A stretch of 33,030 nt of DNA from Bacteroidota bacterium. GTDB taxonomy: Bacteria > Bacteroidota > Bacteroidia > Chitinophagales > Chitinophagaceae. Shown one piece after another: positions 8,316-18,123 of this stretch (its first letter is position 1; every line of letters begins with the position of its first letter). The position numbers were made by a program, and so were the translations under genes. The notes below the pieces were generated by a model. That model saw only the letters and a list, made by a program, of their open reading frames with translations, ran no database searches and had not been told where the DNA came from. Location: the NCBI GenBank assembly GCA_005882975.1, contig VBAS01000047.1:1-33030 (forward strand), written 5' to 3'.

Positions 8316-10070
8316 ATGGCTAATTCATTGTTTCGTCGTAAAACAATCGATTCAATTCTTACTGATGCTGAAAAAGGTGATGCAGAAGTTCATGCACATG
8401 GATTAAAAAGAGTTCTTACTGTTCGTGATCTTACATTTTTTGGAATTGCGGCCATCATTGGCGCAGGAAGTTTTAGCTCTCTTGGCGAAGCTGTTTTTAA
8501 AGGAGGTCCTGGTGTTGTATTGCTTTTTGTTATTACAGGTATTGCCTGTGCATTCACAGCCCTTTGTTATTCCGAATTTGCAAGTCGCATACCAGTAGCA
8601 GGAAGCGCCTATACTTACGCATATGCAAGCTTCGGAGAATTGTTTGCCTGGATAATTGGCTGGGCACTGATCATGGAATATTCAATTGGCAATATTTATG
8701 TAGCATTTAGTTGGAGCGATTACTTCACTTCTTTTTTGCATAAGGTAAATCTTCATATACCAGATTATCTGACCACCAGCTATGCCGAAGCACATAAAGC
8801 AGTATTAAATAATAGCTCGAATGATGAATTGATCAATGCATGGAATTCGGCCCCAATGCTCGGAAAACTTCGGATAATTTTTGATATGCCGGCCCTGGTG
8901 ATCAATTTACTTATTACTTACCTGGTTTTCCGCGGGATAAAAGAAAGCCGCAATTTCAGCAATGTGATGGTGATGTTAAAACTTGCCATTGTCGTACTCG
9001 TGATCTTAGTTGGCGGTTCACTAATATTATCACATGGATTAACTTTTAACTGGACACCAGCAAATGATGAAGGAGTAAGATCATTTATGCCCAATGGGTT
9101 TAGCGGTGTAATGGCTGCTGTGGCCGGCGTTTTCTTTGCCTATATTGGATTTGATGCGGTCAGTGTGTTAGCAGAAGAAAGTAAAAACCCACAGCGGGAT
9201 CTTCCCCGTGGTATGATCTATTCATTAGTGATCTGCACGGTTGTATATATTTTATTGTCCCTCGTACTTACGGGTGCTGTTCATTATAAGAATTTTGATG
9301 GTGTAGGTGATCCGCTTGCATTTATTTTTGAAAAGCAAAATCTAAATATTGCATGGATGCAAATACTCGTTTCAATTTGTGCAGTAATTGCAATGACAAG
9401 TGTGTTGCTTGTTTTTCAAATGGGACAGCCAAGAATTTGGATGAGCATGAGCCGCGACGGTTTGCTGCCCCCGGTTTTTCAAAAGATCCATCACAAATTT
9501 AAAACTCCCTCTTTTGCCACCATCGTTACGGGATTAGTTGTAGGAGTTCCTATTCTTTTTACAGATAAAACGTTTGTGCTTGACTTCACAAGTATTGCAA
9601 CCCTGTTTGCTTTTGTTCTTGTTTGCGGTGGTGTATTATTGATCCCAAGAAAAGAAAAAGTGGCGGGCCGTTTTCAGATTCCTTATATCAACGGACAGTT
9701 TTTATATCCATTGATCATTGCGATTTCTCTTATTTTGTTCGCGGTTCTTAGTAAAAATTATTTCGGCAACCTTTTTGATTTTGACTTTTCAGCAAATACA
9801 GAATACAATGAAGGGAAGAAAAGCTTTATGGATCTTGCCACTCCCAATATTTCTGTTATTATTTTTTGGATAGTTTGTTTTCTACTGGCTGTTGCAACTA
9901 TTATAAAAAAATATTCTTTGATCCCATTGATGGGGGTTACTACCTGTCTTTATTTACTTACGGGCATGAATAAAGATAACTGGGCATGGTTTCTCAGCTG
10001 GCTAGGGATCGGGCTGATCATTTATTTTATTTATGGGTATAATAAAAGTAAACTGGCTGCTAAAAAATAA
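8316..10070 (+). CDS. APC family amino acid permease (cationic amino acid transporter-like)
   Basis: LTVRDLTFFGIAAIIGAGSFSSLGEAV, GVFFAYIGFDAVSVLAEESKNPQRDLPRGMI, multiple TM segments. Confidence 0.88.
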   Translation: MANSLFRRKTIDSILTDAEKGDAEVHAHGLKRVLTVRDLTFFGIAAIIGAGSFSSLGEAVFKGGPGVVLLFVITGIACAFTALCYSEFASRIPVAGSAYTYAYASFGELFAWIIGWALIMEYSIGNIYVAFSWSDYFTSFLHKVNLHIPDYLTTSYAEAHKAVLNNSSNDELINAWNSAPMLGKLRIIFDMPALVINLLITYLVFRGIKESRNFSNVMVMLKLAIVVLVILVGGSLILSHGLTFNWTPANDEGVRSFMPNGFSGVMAAVAGVFFAYIGFDAVSVLAEESKNPQRDLPRGMIYSLVICTVVYILLSLVLTGAVHYKNFDGVGDPLAFIFEKQNLNIAWMQILVSICAVIAMTSVLLVFQMGQPRIWMSMSRDGLLPPVFQKIHHKFKTPSFATIVTGLVVGVPILFTDKTFVLDFTSIATLFAFVLVCGGVLLIPRKEKVAGRFQIPYINGQFLYPLIIAISLILFAVLSKNYFGNLFDFDFSANTEYNEGKKSFMDLATPNISVIIFWIVCFLLAVATIIKKYSLIPLMGVTTCLYLLTGMNKDNWAWFLSWLGIGLIIYFIYGYNKSKLAAKK

Positions 10071-10089
10071 TTATTTGTCCGGCTTTGGT

Positions 10090-10192
10090 GCTACTATTAA
10101 GCTTCCGTTGCGACGCTCCGTTCAAGGTTCTGCTTAACTTTGAGCAAATGCGTCGCAGTTTACCCAGACACTGAGCTTGCGAAGTGGAAGGG
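10090..10192 (+). repeat. Dispersed intergenic repeat, copy A
   Basis: GCTACTATTAAGCTTCCGTTGCGACG (10090-10115), followed by AGTTTACCCAGA (10157-10168); shared with copies near 30731 and 32610. Internal TGCGACGC/GCGTCGCA inverted repeat. Confidence 0.75.
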
Positions 10193-10197
10193 TCGCA

Positions 10198-10213
10198 GCC
10201 GATAGCTATCGGC
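10198..10213. repeat. Perfect 16-bp palindrome GCCGATAGCTATCGGC
   Basis: Read directly from the sequence. Confidence 0.9.
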
Positions 10214-10246
10214 TCTTATACTTTAGTAACTTTGCTGAGCAATCTT

Positions 10247-11263
10247 ATGAAATTTGAAATAGGTGATATTGTTCTCATATTACATTCAAACGAAGAAGCC
10301 CAGGTGGTCGACATTATCAACGACAAAATGGTAATGGTAGATGCCGGAGGCGTACAGTTCCCTGTTTATAAAGACCAGATCGAATATCCCTACCTGAAAC
10401 GCTTTATGGAAAAGAAGAATGGGAATGAAAAAAAGCAGAAACATTACATCGATGATCTTAAAAAGGAGAAAGAAAATAATGCCGGGCGGGAAGAAGATGG
10501 TATGTGGCTGACTTTTTTACCTGTTGTTGATACGGACGAATTCGGAGATGATGTTGTAGACGAATTAAAAGTTCATTTGCTTAACATGACAAATACGGCT
10601 TACAATTTTGATTACAAGCTTGCATTTTTTGGTAAGCCCGAGTTTGAATTAAAAAATACGATTCATCCTTTCGAAGATTTTTATATTCATGATGTTCCTT
10701 TTGAAGATCTGAGTGATAGTCCTTTTTTCGAATTCGAGTTTTCTTTAGTAAATCCAAATAAGGCAAAAGCAGAAATATGTACCGCGTCACTAAAGCTGAA
10801 ACCTAAACAACTTTTTACCAAAATAGAAGAGATAAGAAGCAAGAACGAAGCAAGTTTTTCATACCGTTTATTTGACAAATATCCTGATAAGGTTGTTCAT
10901 GAAAAATTTGATATAGGATCTCTTGCAGCAAAATATAAAGTGTATGATGCTTCAAAAGCAAAAGAACATCTTGAGCCGCCGCGTTCTGTCATTGACCTTC
11001 ACATTGAAAAACTAACTGATAACTGGCATCATCTCGGAAATCTCCAGATACTTGGGATACAACTAAAGACTTTTGAAAAGTATTATGATCTTGCCATTGC
11101 ACATCTTCAACCCTCGTTGATCGTCATTCATGGTGTTGGCAGTGGCAGGTTGCGGGATGAGATACATGAATTGCTAAAACTTCGAAAGGAAGTAAAGACA
11201 TTCGTCAATCAGTATGATCCTCGTTTTGGTTACGGAGCCACCGAAATATTTTTTGAATACTGA
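10247..11263 (+). CDS. DUF2027/Smr domain-containing protein (MutS2-like Smr C-terminus)
   Basis: C-terminus VIDLHIEKL...IVIHGVGSGRLRDEIHELL...YGATEIFF. Start placed at MKFEIGDIVL rather than the GTG at 10184, which lies in a repeat. Confidence 0.82.
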   Translation: MKFEIGDIVLILHSNEEAQVVDIINDKMVMVDAGGVQFPVYKDQIEYPYLKRFMEKKNGNEKKQKHYIDDLKKEKENNAGREEDGMWLTFLPVVDTDEFGDDVVDELKVHLLNMTNTAYNFDYKLAFFGKPEFELKNTIHPFEDFYIHDVPFEDLSDSPFFEFEFSLVNPNKAKAEICTASLKLKPKQLFTKIEEIRSKNEASFSYRLFDKYPDKVVHEKFDIGSLAAKYKVYDASKAKEHLEPPRSVIDLHIEKLTDNWHHLGNLQILGIQLKTFEKYYDLAIAHLQPSLIVIHGVGSGRLRDEIHELLKLRKEVKTFVNQYDPRFGYGATEIFFEY

Positions 11264-11278
11264 TCCACATTTTAAAAG

Positions 11279-11286
11279 TAAATTTG
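11279..11286 (+). promoter_or_regulatory. Putative Bacteroidota -7 element (TAnnTTTG) of rnpB
   Basis: TAAATTTG, 6 nt upstream of the inferred rnpB 5' end. Confidence 0.6.
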
Positions 11287-11291
11287 CCATT

Positions 11292-11676
11292 CGCTGCAAA
11301 CCGTGCTATCGCTTCAGCGCTTCCAGTTGAGGAGGAAAGTCCGGACAGTACAGAGCAATGCACCCCGTGATAAGCGGGGGTACTTCAACCAATGCTGAAA
11401 AGTAAGTTGAAGTAACAGATAGTGCCACAGAAAATAACTACTTCGCTTCGGCGGAGAAAAGATGAAAATGTGGGGTAAGAGCCCACGGCTTTTGATCGTG
11501 ACATCATTTGCGGGTAAACCTTGCATGCTGAAATGCCACATATAGTATCGTTTGAGGGCTGCTCGTCCAAGATACAGGGTAGGCAGATTGATCCCGGTGA
11601 GTAATTACCGGGACAGATAAATGATAGCGGTCCCGATTTATCGGGATAACAGGATCCGGCTTACAAGTTTGCAGCG
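11292..11676 (+). ncRNA. rnpB: RNase P RNA (bacterial class A)
   Basis: Conserved GAGGAAAGTCCGGAC, ACAGATAAATGATAGC and ACAGGATCCGGCTTAC; terminal P1 stem CGCTGCAAAC (11292-11301) pairs with GTTTGCAGCG (11667-11676); followed by TTTTTTATTTTT. Confidence 0.95.
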
Positions 11677-11690
11677 TTTTTTATTTTTAA

Positions 11691-12392
11691 ATGTCAAAGT
11701 TTTTTATAATCTTTATTTCAATTTTTTTATTCCTTGCTGCTTGTAAAAACAATACGAAGCAAGAAAATGAAAAGCAAATTATAAAAAGGGAAGACACTGT
11801 AGGCATTAAAAATTCTATAGGAAATTCAGAAAATAAAACTAACCCCATAGCGAAATCAGGCAGTGCTCAGATTAATTCCCGCAAAGACTCAATATTATTA
11901 CAATTAACCCAGGACATACTTACAGCGATCAAAAACAAAAACTATTTTGCAGTTGCAAATTTTATTGACCCAATATTGGGTGTAAGATTCTCTCCATATG
12001 CTTATGTGGACACTGTCGATAATGTGATATTTTCTAAAGAAAAACTTGCTTAACAGTCGAAACTCGTAAAACAAGATAAAACTGTTTGGGGTGTTATTGA
12101 TCCAACCGGGGAATCGATTAACATGACTTTAAATGACTATATGCAAAAGTTTGTCTATGATGTTGATTTTGTTAAACCAGAGAAGCAGAGTGTAAATAAA
12201 TCTATTGGAGGTGGCAACTCATTGGATAATCTGGAATTAATTTATAAAAATTGTGATTTCACCGAAAGCTATTTCTCAGGTTTCGAAGAAAAATATGGAG
12301 GAATGGATTGGAGAAGCCTGCGTCTGGTCTTTAAAAAAAGAAATGGAAAATTTTTCTTAGTAGGAATCGTTCACGACAAATGGACGATATGA
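11691..12392 (+). pseudogene. Putative lipoprotein interrupted by an in-frame TAA at 12051-12053
   Basis: ORFs 11691-12053 and 12123-12392 are in the same frame. The frame reads ...FSKEKLA*QSKLVKQDKTVWGVIDPTGESINMTLNDYM... with only this stop between them. N-terminal lipobox-like LFLAACKNN. Confidence 0.7.
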
Positions 12393-12395
12393 TAG

Positions 12396-13310
12396 TTATA
12401 AAAACGAATTACCGATATAGCCACCCAACTCCATCAGCCATGCAATTCCCAGATGAACCATTAATCCACCCAAGATCGATCGTGTATTGTAAACAACTAT
12501 TCCCAGTATCATTCCCCCAAAATAAGAACTGATACATTCGCCAAGAGGTTTGCCAAAATGTATTGTACAATAAAAACAAGCCATTGGTAAGATCGCATCT
12601 TTACCTGCAATTTTTACAAATGCCAAAATAAGAAAGCCACGAAAGAAAAGTTCTACGGAAATAAAATCACTTCCGTAAGAAAGTTCATGAAGCAAATGAT
12701 AGAACCATTTATTTTTTACACCATATAAAGCTGTGTCAACATCCTTGAGTTTTGGATACATGCTTAAAAAATCTGATTGGGTAGAAGCTGCTGCGATTAA
12801 AGGCACCATTATCAAAAGCATAATTAAATATGGTTTCCAATTAAAACTTTTTACCGTTAAGCCAAAAAATTTTTCTTTAGAATAATAAATTTTCCAGACG
12901 ATAAAAAGAATAAAACACAATACTATTAACCTTATAGGCCAGTATATGACCTGGTTCCAGTAATAATCCCAATAAATATTATTTGATAAATGAAAGGTTG
13001 TGTTCATTACCATTTTCCAGGAGAAAATGGCCGGCGACAAAAAAATAAGTAAAAGGATTAATGGGTTTTTAAAATAATTTTTCCTATCAAAAAGAAGATA
13101 AAACGAATAGGGTAGAGCAAAGGCAATTAAAAAGACCAGGTAACGAAATAGAAATTGAATCCCCGTCGAATCAAATTCATCAATTTTACGATCGACATCA
13201 TAATGAAAATTCAAATAGATCATTAAAGCCGCCAACAGGCTGCAGGCTATAAAAACTTTGCCATTTAAGCTTTTTAAATAATCAACCAGGTATCTAAAAA
13301 TATCTTTCAT
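12396..13310 (-). CDS. CPBP family intramembrane metalloprotease
   Basis: VELFFRGFLILAF, CTIHFGKPLGECISSYFGGMILGIVVYNTRSILGGLMVHLGIAWLMEL; multiple TM segments. Confidence 0.8.
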   Translation of the reverse strand: MKDIFRYLVDYLKSLNGKVFIACSLLAALMIYLNFHYDVDRKIDEFDSTGIQFLFRYLVFLIAFALPYSFYLLFDRKNYFKNPLILLLIFLSPAIFSWKMVMNTTFHLSNNIYWDYYWNQVIYWPIRLIVLCFILFIVWKIYYSKEKFFGLTVKSFNWKPYLIMLLIMVPLIAAASTQSDFLSMYPKLKDVDTALYGVKNKWFYHLLHELSYGSDFISVELFFRGFLILAFVKIAGKDAILPMACFYCTIHFGKPLGECISSYFGGMILGIVVYNTRSILGGLMVHLGIAWLMELGGYIGNSFL

Positions 13311-13413
13311 TAAAACTGAAAATAGAAGTTTTTTTACTATCGTTTAAACTTTTCTCAAAGCCCGGCTTCTCATATTTCATGTTTGATTTTCCACAACCCT
13401 TTAAAACTAATAA

Positions 13414-14287
13414 AATGAAAAAGTTCTCAATTAACCGGATCAGCGTAGTGGCATTTACCTTCATGGTTGTCGCTATGCTTTTTTCTTGTCAAAAAGATCT
13501 TAGCTCATCGAACAACAACAACACATCTGTAACCGAAGAACAGGCTACAACTTATTCTGAAGAAAGTTCACAGGCTGAAGTAAGTTTTGATGATGCAGAA
13601 GATGTTGCTACGATCGCAGCAGACGAAGAAGGTAATGCAAGTTTATATGGTATGAATGGCCGCTTGATCCATCCATTGTTTACAGAATTAAGAGCTGCTA
13701 TTGGTGATTGTGCAGAGATCACAATTACACCAAATGATTCTACCTATCCTAAAACGATCACAATTGATTTTGGGAATGGTTGCGTTGGTCGTGATGGAAA
13801 ATTTCGTGTCGGTGCCATCGTTGTTCATCTTACTGCACCTTTGCGCAGACCAGGTTCTGTAGTTACTATAACTTTTAGAGATTATTATGTAAATCGTGTT
13901 CATCTTGAAGGTTCAAAAATTATCAGCAACCTTAGTGAACCACCATCGCACAAATGGAGAGTAGAAGTAGTAGGCGGTAAAGTAACATTCCCTGCGGGCA
14001 GAGGTTACAGTTATCAAAGCGTGAAAACGAAAACTCAGATTGAAGGAATGGATACAAGGATCGTTCGTGATGATGCGTATGAAATTACAGGTCGTTCACA
14101 AACTGAATTCAATAGTGGCCTTACAATAACCCTGAACACTGAAACTCCACTCGTAAAGAAAGTAGCGTGTCCCTGGATCAGCGATGGTAAATTAAAGATC
14201 AAGATCAATGACCGGGTACTTTATCTTGATAACAAAGCATTACTGTCCTGGAACGATGGGAATAAACAATTAGAAATAAATTTATAG
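13414..14287 (+). CDS. Putative secreted lipoprotein of unknown function
   Basis: MKKFSINRISVVAFTFMVVAMLFSCQKD lipoprotein signal; start trimmed from 13379. Confidence 0.75.
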
Positions 14288-14309
14288 ATCTCTCATATAT
14301 GGCAATCAA

Positions 14310-14335
14310 AAAAGACCTCCGACCGGAGGTCTTTT
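14310..14335. terminator. Bidirectional intrinsic terminator-like hairpin
   Basis: AAAAGACCTCCG-AC-CGGAGGTCTTTT between convergent genes. Confidence 0.85.
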
Positions 14336-14353
14336 AAATTTATTGGGTTTGAT

Positions 14354-14758
14354 CTAAATAGTATTTGTTACAACCAATAAGGCATAAATAACACCTGGTA
14401 TAATGAAAAGGAACCAGAACAAAATACTTAACCAGAACTTTCCATTTATTTCACCCTCGTGAAGATAAACAGCAAGCGGTGGAAGCAGAATGGCCAGTAC
14501 AATAAGCAACCACATTTCAACATTTGCGGATTTATTTGCTTTCTTTTCTTTCTGAAAAACTTTCACTTGTTTTTTTGCCTCTTTGATCCTTACTTTCTGT
14601 TCTTTTTTAGAAAGGCTTTTGAATTCTGCAAATGCCGCTTTAACGGTACCAGGATTAGGTTCATTGCTGCCCGGTAATATCACTAATGCAGAAGATTGAA
14701 GGGGAATCATCGAGATCATCATTGCTGCCATCACTAGTGAGCTAAAGATCTTTTTCAT
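14354..14758 (-). CDS. YqaE/Pmp3 family membrane protein with N-terminal signal segment
   Basis: C-terminus ILLPPLAVYLHEGEINGKFWLSILFWFLFIIPGVIYALLVV. Confidence 0.8.
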   Translation of the reverse strand: MKKIFSSLVMAAMMISMIPLQSSALVILPGSNEPNPGTVKAAFAEFKSLSKKEQKVRIKEAKKQVKVFQKEKKANKSANVEMWLLIVLAILLPPLAVYLHEGEINGKFWLSILFWFLFIIPGVIYALLVVTNTI

Positions 14759-14863
14759 AAGTATAATGTTTGGTTGATTAATGAACAAAAATATAATGTA
14801 CCTGAGCACAATCTACCAATTTTTATCAATAGGTTGTAAAATTTTAGCCCTTAATTTTAATCC

Positions 14864-15556
14864 ATGAAATCAATTGGACTTATTGGTGGCTTAACATATG
14901 TATCCACGATAGAATACTATCGCTACTTAAATGAATTAGCGAATGAAAAACTTGGGGGAACCGAAACAGTCCAGATCATTTTGTATTCAGTAAACTTTGG
15001 CGAAATTAAAGTTCTTACAGAAGCTGGTGAATGGGGAAAAATTTCCGACATTATTTGTAAAGTTGCGCAAACAATTGAACGAGCTGGTGCATCTTGCCTG
15101 CTTATTGGTGCCAACACAATGCATAAGATCGCAGATGAAGTACAGGCCGCAATAAAGATCCCCGTTATTCATATTGCTGAAGCTGTAGCAAAAGCTATTC
15201 TGAAAAATGGATTGAGAAAAGTTGGATTGATAGGAACCCGGTATACAATGCAACTTGAATTTTACACTGATCATCTCGCAAAGCACGGAATAGAAACAAT
15301 AATTCCAGACCAGGAAGACATTGAATACATTAACTACACCATCTACAATGAGTTCAGTAAAAATATTTTTACTGCCGAAGCAAAGACAAATTATCTGAAT
15401 ATTATTTCAAAGCTTAAAGAAAGAGGCGCTGAAGGAATTATAGGAGGTTGTACAGAAATATCAATTTTAATTAAGCAAAGCGATTGCGACATTCTGATCT
15501 TTGATACAGCAAAAATTCATTCTGAAGCTGGAGTAGAATATGTGACAGGATCGTGA
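14864..15556 (+). CDS. Aspartate/glutamate racemase family amino acid racemase
   Basis: MKSIGLIGGLTYVSTIEYYRYLNE, GANTMHKIADEVQ, GIIGGCTEISILI. Confidence 0.88.
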   Translation: MKSIGLIGGLTYVSTIEYYRYLNELANEKLGGTETVQIILYSVNFGEIKVLTEAGEWGKISDIICKVAQTIERAGASCLLIGANTMHKIADEVQAAIKIPVIHIAEAVAKAILKNGLRKVGLIGTRYTMQLEFYTDHLAKHGIETIIPDQEDIEYINYTIYNEFSKNIFTAEAKTNYLNIISKLKERGAEGIIGGCTEISILIKQSDCDILIFDTAKIHSEAGVEYVTGS

Positions 15557-15609
15557 TCTTAAAACCAAAGGACATTCTGCAAGGAGATGCTGTCAATTCC
15601 TAAAGAAAA

Positions 15610-16770
15610 TTATTTAGAAACTGTTTCTTTTTGGCTCTGATCAACATAAGCAGAGATCCATCCAACTTGTCCATTTTTTACCAGATAGAATTGCTTTGTT
15701 TCATACAGAGAAGAAAATTGTCTCATGATTTTTAAGAGCAAACCGGTTCCCGCCATCAAAGATTTTTGATCAAATACGCCGTGCACAGTTTTGGCTGCTT
15801 TCATGATCGCCGCTTTTTCATTATTATCTTCGGAAGTTTTTGCAAGATTTTCTGGTGAAAAGTTTGCAAAACTGGTGTATAGTTTTTCATAATACTTTAC
15901 CACTTCTTCAAATGTAACTGAAATGACTGCGTTATCTATAAGTTCAGGATGCATTAAGGTAGCAGCAGCCCATGCAGCACCACCGCTGAATGCAATATAA
16001 TCACTCAATGGATAAGCGCCGCTGGCATTCACCGCATAAATGATATCTGCATTTTCAGCTTGTGATAAAGTACGGGTAAGTTGTTTTTGATAGTTGCCAA
16101 GGCTTTTATCTTCTTCCATTCTTTTATCTGCGGCATTTGACATGCTTTTTGTTCCCCAATTCAACTGAAACAAATAAAAATCTTTTGTGTTGCCATAAGG
16201 AAAGTAACCACCCTTAGTATTACCGCTTCCAATATCAATCAGGAAAGTTGAATATCTTCTTGATTCCGGAACAATGCCAAGGTGTGAAAGCAAAGCTTCC
16301 TGTTTTACATCTATTACAGCTACTGTTTTTGATTGGTCATTGATCCTTATCTTAAATGAATCGATCAGTTTTTTTATGAATTCTGTTTTTTCATCTTTTT
16401 CTGCCTGCATTTTTACGCCGCTGCTGATCGCTGTAAAAATTCTTTTGTCGGAGATCTTATAATCTTTCCTTGCCGTTTCATATAGACCACATAGTGCATT
16501 CAGCGTGGCAGAGAATGTTGATTCATTAAAAGAAATAAAATCAGTATTGACAGAGGTATCTTTTAAAATATTAAAGCTGCCGTTGGATTGAGCATTTTTG
16601 CCAAGCTCCACCATACTCATCTTTACGCCTTTCGATCCTACTTCAATGCCGGTATAAACAGTAGAGTTATTGTATTTAAGCTTAAGATTATTTTGTGCCG
16701 ATAAAAAGCTTACAGAAACACAAAGGCAAACAGACACGATAATACTGCGCTTAAAATGGATATGGAACAT
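15610..16770 (-). CDS. Exported protein with actin-like ATPase (ASKHA, Ppx/GppA or CD39-like) motifs
   Basis: Signal peptide ending LSAQ; VYTGIEVGSKGVKMSMVEL, STFLIDIGSGNTKGGYF. Confidence 0.5.
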   Translation of the reverse strand: MFHIHFKRSIIVSVCLCVSVSFLSAQNNLKLKYNNSTVYTGIEVGSKGVKMSMVELGKNAQSNGSFNILKDTSVNTDFISFNESTFSATLNALCGLYETARKDYKISDKRIFTAISSGVKMQAEKDEKTEFIKKLIDSFKIRINDQSKTVAVIDVKQEALLSHLGIVPESRRYSTFLIDIGSGNTKGGYFPYGNTKDFYLFQLNWGTKSMSNAADKRMEEDKSLGNYQKQLTRTLSQAENADIIYAVNASGAYPLSDYIAFSGGAAWAAATLMHPELIDNAVISVTFEEVVKYYEKLYTSFANFSPENLAKTSEDNNEKAAIMKAAKTVHGVFDQKSLMAGTGLLLKIMRQFSSLYETKQFYLVKNGQVGWISAYVDQSQKETVSK

Positions 16771-16877
16771 AGGTGAGGTATTTTGGTAGTTGTAAAACTA
16801 CTTAATACCGCGCTGCTTCGAACGGGGAGGTAGCTGCAAATGAAACTGTGTGAAAAGAATGTGATTAACTCTGAGTG

Positions 16878-17714
16878 TTACTGATCAGGTTCTCTCTTTA
16901 GTAAAGCAGCAATTGTTTCACCACCTTTTGTTATTTCTTCATCATAAACGATCCTTACTCTTGCACTTTTAACTTCAGAAGAACTTAATGTTAATGAGTG
17001 ACGACTCTTACCTGCAGTAATAATAAGAATGGCTGTGTTGGGAGGAATGCTGCCCAGATTTTCTGCAACCATTTCTATTTCATGAAAGGTATTGTTCAGA
17101 TCTATCTTTACATAAGTAGTAAGTGGTTTTGCACTTAATCTTTGGTGGGTCATTACAACCTGTTTATCTACCAGTACAGTTATTGAATCGCCATCAATTT
17201 GAGCGTTGTCATAAAAATCGAGACGAATGGTGCCGGTATCAACTTTTATTTCAGGAACTTCTTTAAATGCAGATTCTCTTATCCGGGTTAAAATAATGTT
17301 GCCGCCATCGCAACTTTGAAGTGTATTCAAAACATTTCCCGACCAATAGCCTTTTAGTGTTTCCTTGTTGCCTTCACGATAATAAGTGAGATCGAAATTT
17401 TTGACGCAGATAACACATCGTTGAGGAATATGATATGTTGTTACGGAACCTTCCTGCAGTGTAAGTTTTTTTGAAATACGGTCAAATGATCCTCTAAAAT
17501 TTTTCTTTACATAGTTGTCGATATCTTGGTAATGGTATGAATCACCGGCAAGCACATTGCCTTTTGCGTTTATCTGGAGTTCAATATTATTTTCGGGAAA
17601 ACATCCTCTCATGCTAAGTGTACCCTTCCAATAGCCGCTGACGTCCTGGCCAGCGCATTGAAAAATGAGCGTAGTAAACAAAAAGCTAAATGCCAGGAGT
17701 ATTTTCACCGTCAA
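16878..17714 (-). CDS. Secreted protein of unknown function
   Basis: MTVKILLAFSFLFTTLIFQCAGQ signal sequence; no motif recognised. Confidence 0.7.
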   Translation of the reverse strand: MTVKILLAFSFLFTTLIFQCAGQDVSGYWKGTLSMRGCFPENNIELQINAKGNVLAGDSYHYQDIDNYVKKNFRGSFDRISKKLTLQEGSVTTYHIPQRCVICVKNFDLTYYREGNKETLKGYWSGNVLNTLQSCDGGNIILTRIRESAFKEVPEIKVDTGTIRLDFYDNAQIDGDSITVLVDKQVVMTHQRLSAKPLTTYVKIDLNNTFHEIEMVAENLGSIPPNTAILIITAGKSRHSLTLSSSEVKSARVRIVYDEEITKGGETIAALLKREPDQ

Positions 17715-17811
17715 AATTTAAGACAAAAAATTCGCCTGAAATGTGAAAATTATACAAAAGGCGAATTTTATTTTAAACATGTGGTGATAACCCCGGCTTA
17801 TGAACAGCCGT

Positions 17812-17973
17812 TTACTTATTTCTTAACCCCAAAAAGGCGATTGCAATGATCATAAAACCTATTCCGGTAATGGTTGGAGGTAAAATTTTCCCTTTTGTTC
17901 CAAGATAGATCATGTAAATGCCGAGAATAATAAGCAGGATGGCGGCAATGGCAAGAGTGGAATTCTTTTTCAT
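17812..17973 (-). CDS. Small (53 aa) membrane protein, absent from the supplied ORF track
   Basis: MKKNSTLAIAAILLIILGIYMIYLGTKGKILPPTITGIGFMIIAIAFLGLRNK* translated from the minus strand; two hydrophobic segments. Confidence 0.65.
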   Translation of the reverse strand: MKKNSTLAIAAILLIILGIYMIYLGTKGKILPPTITGIGFMIIAIAFLGLRNK

Positions 17974-18123
17974 CTTACATTGTTTCAGATTTTTAAAGAA
18001 CCTTTAAGTTCGGAAATAATTAACTCTTATGAAAATATCTTACTCCCGATCTTCCTGGTGCAGTGGTTGCTTCATTTGCAGCTCTATTAAAGTCAAACGT
18101 TATCTTCGCTCAAAAAAAAGGAA

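Noticed and set aside
10184-10246. N-terminal extension MEGSQPIAIGSYTLVTLLSNL of the Smr protein
   Set aside because: Encoded by dispersed repeat and palindrome sequence from a GTG; the ATG at 10247 gives the expected MKFEIGDIV start.
11314-11570. Two minus-strand ORFs (75 and 61 aa)
   Set aside because: They lie inside rnpB, a structural RNA.
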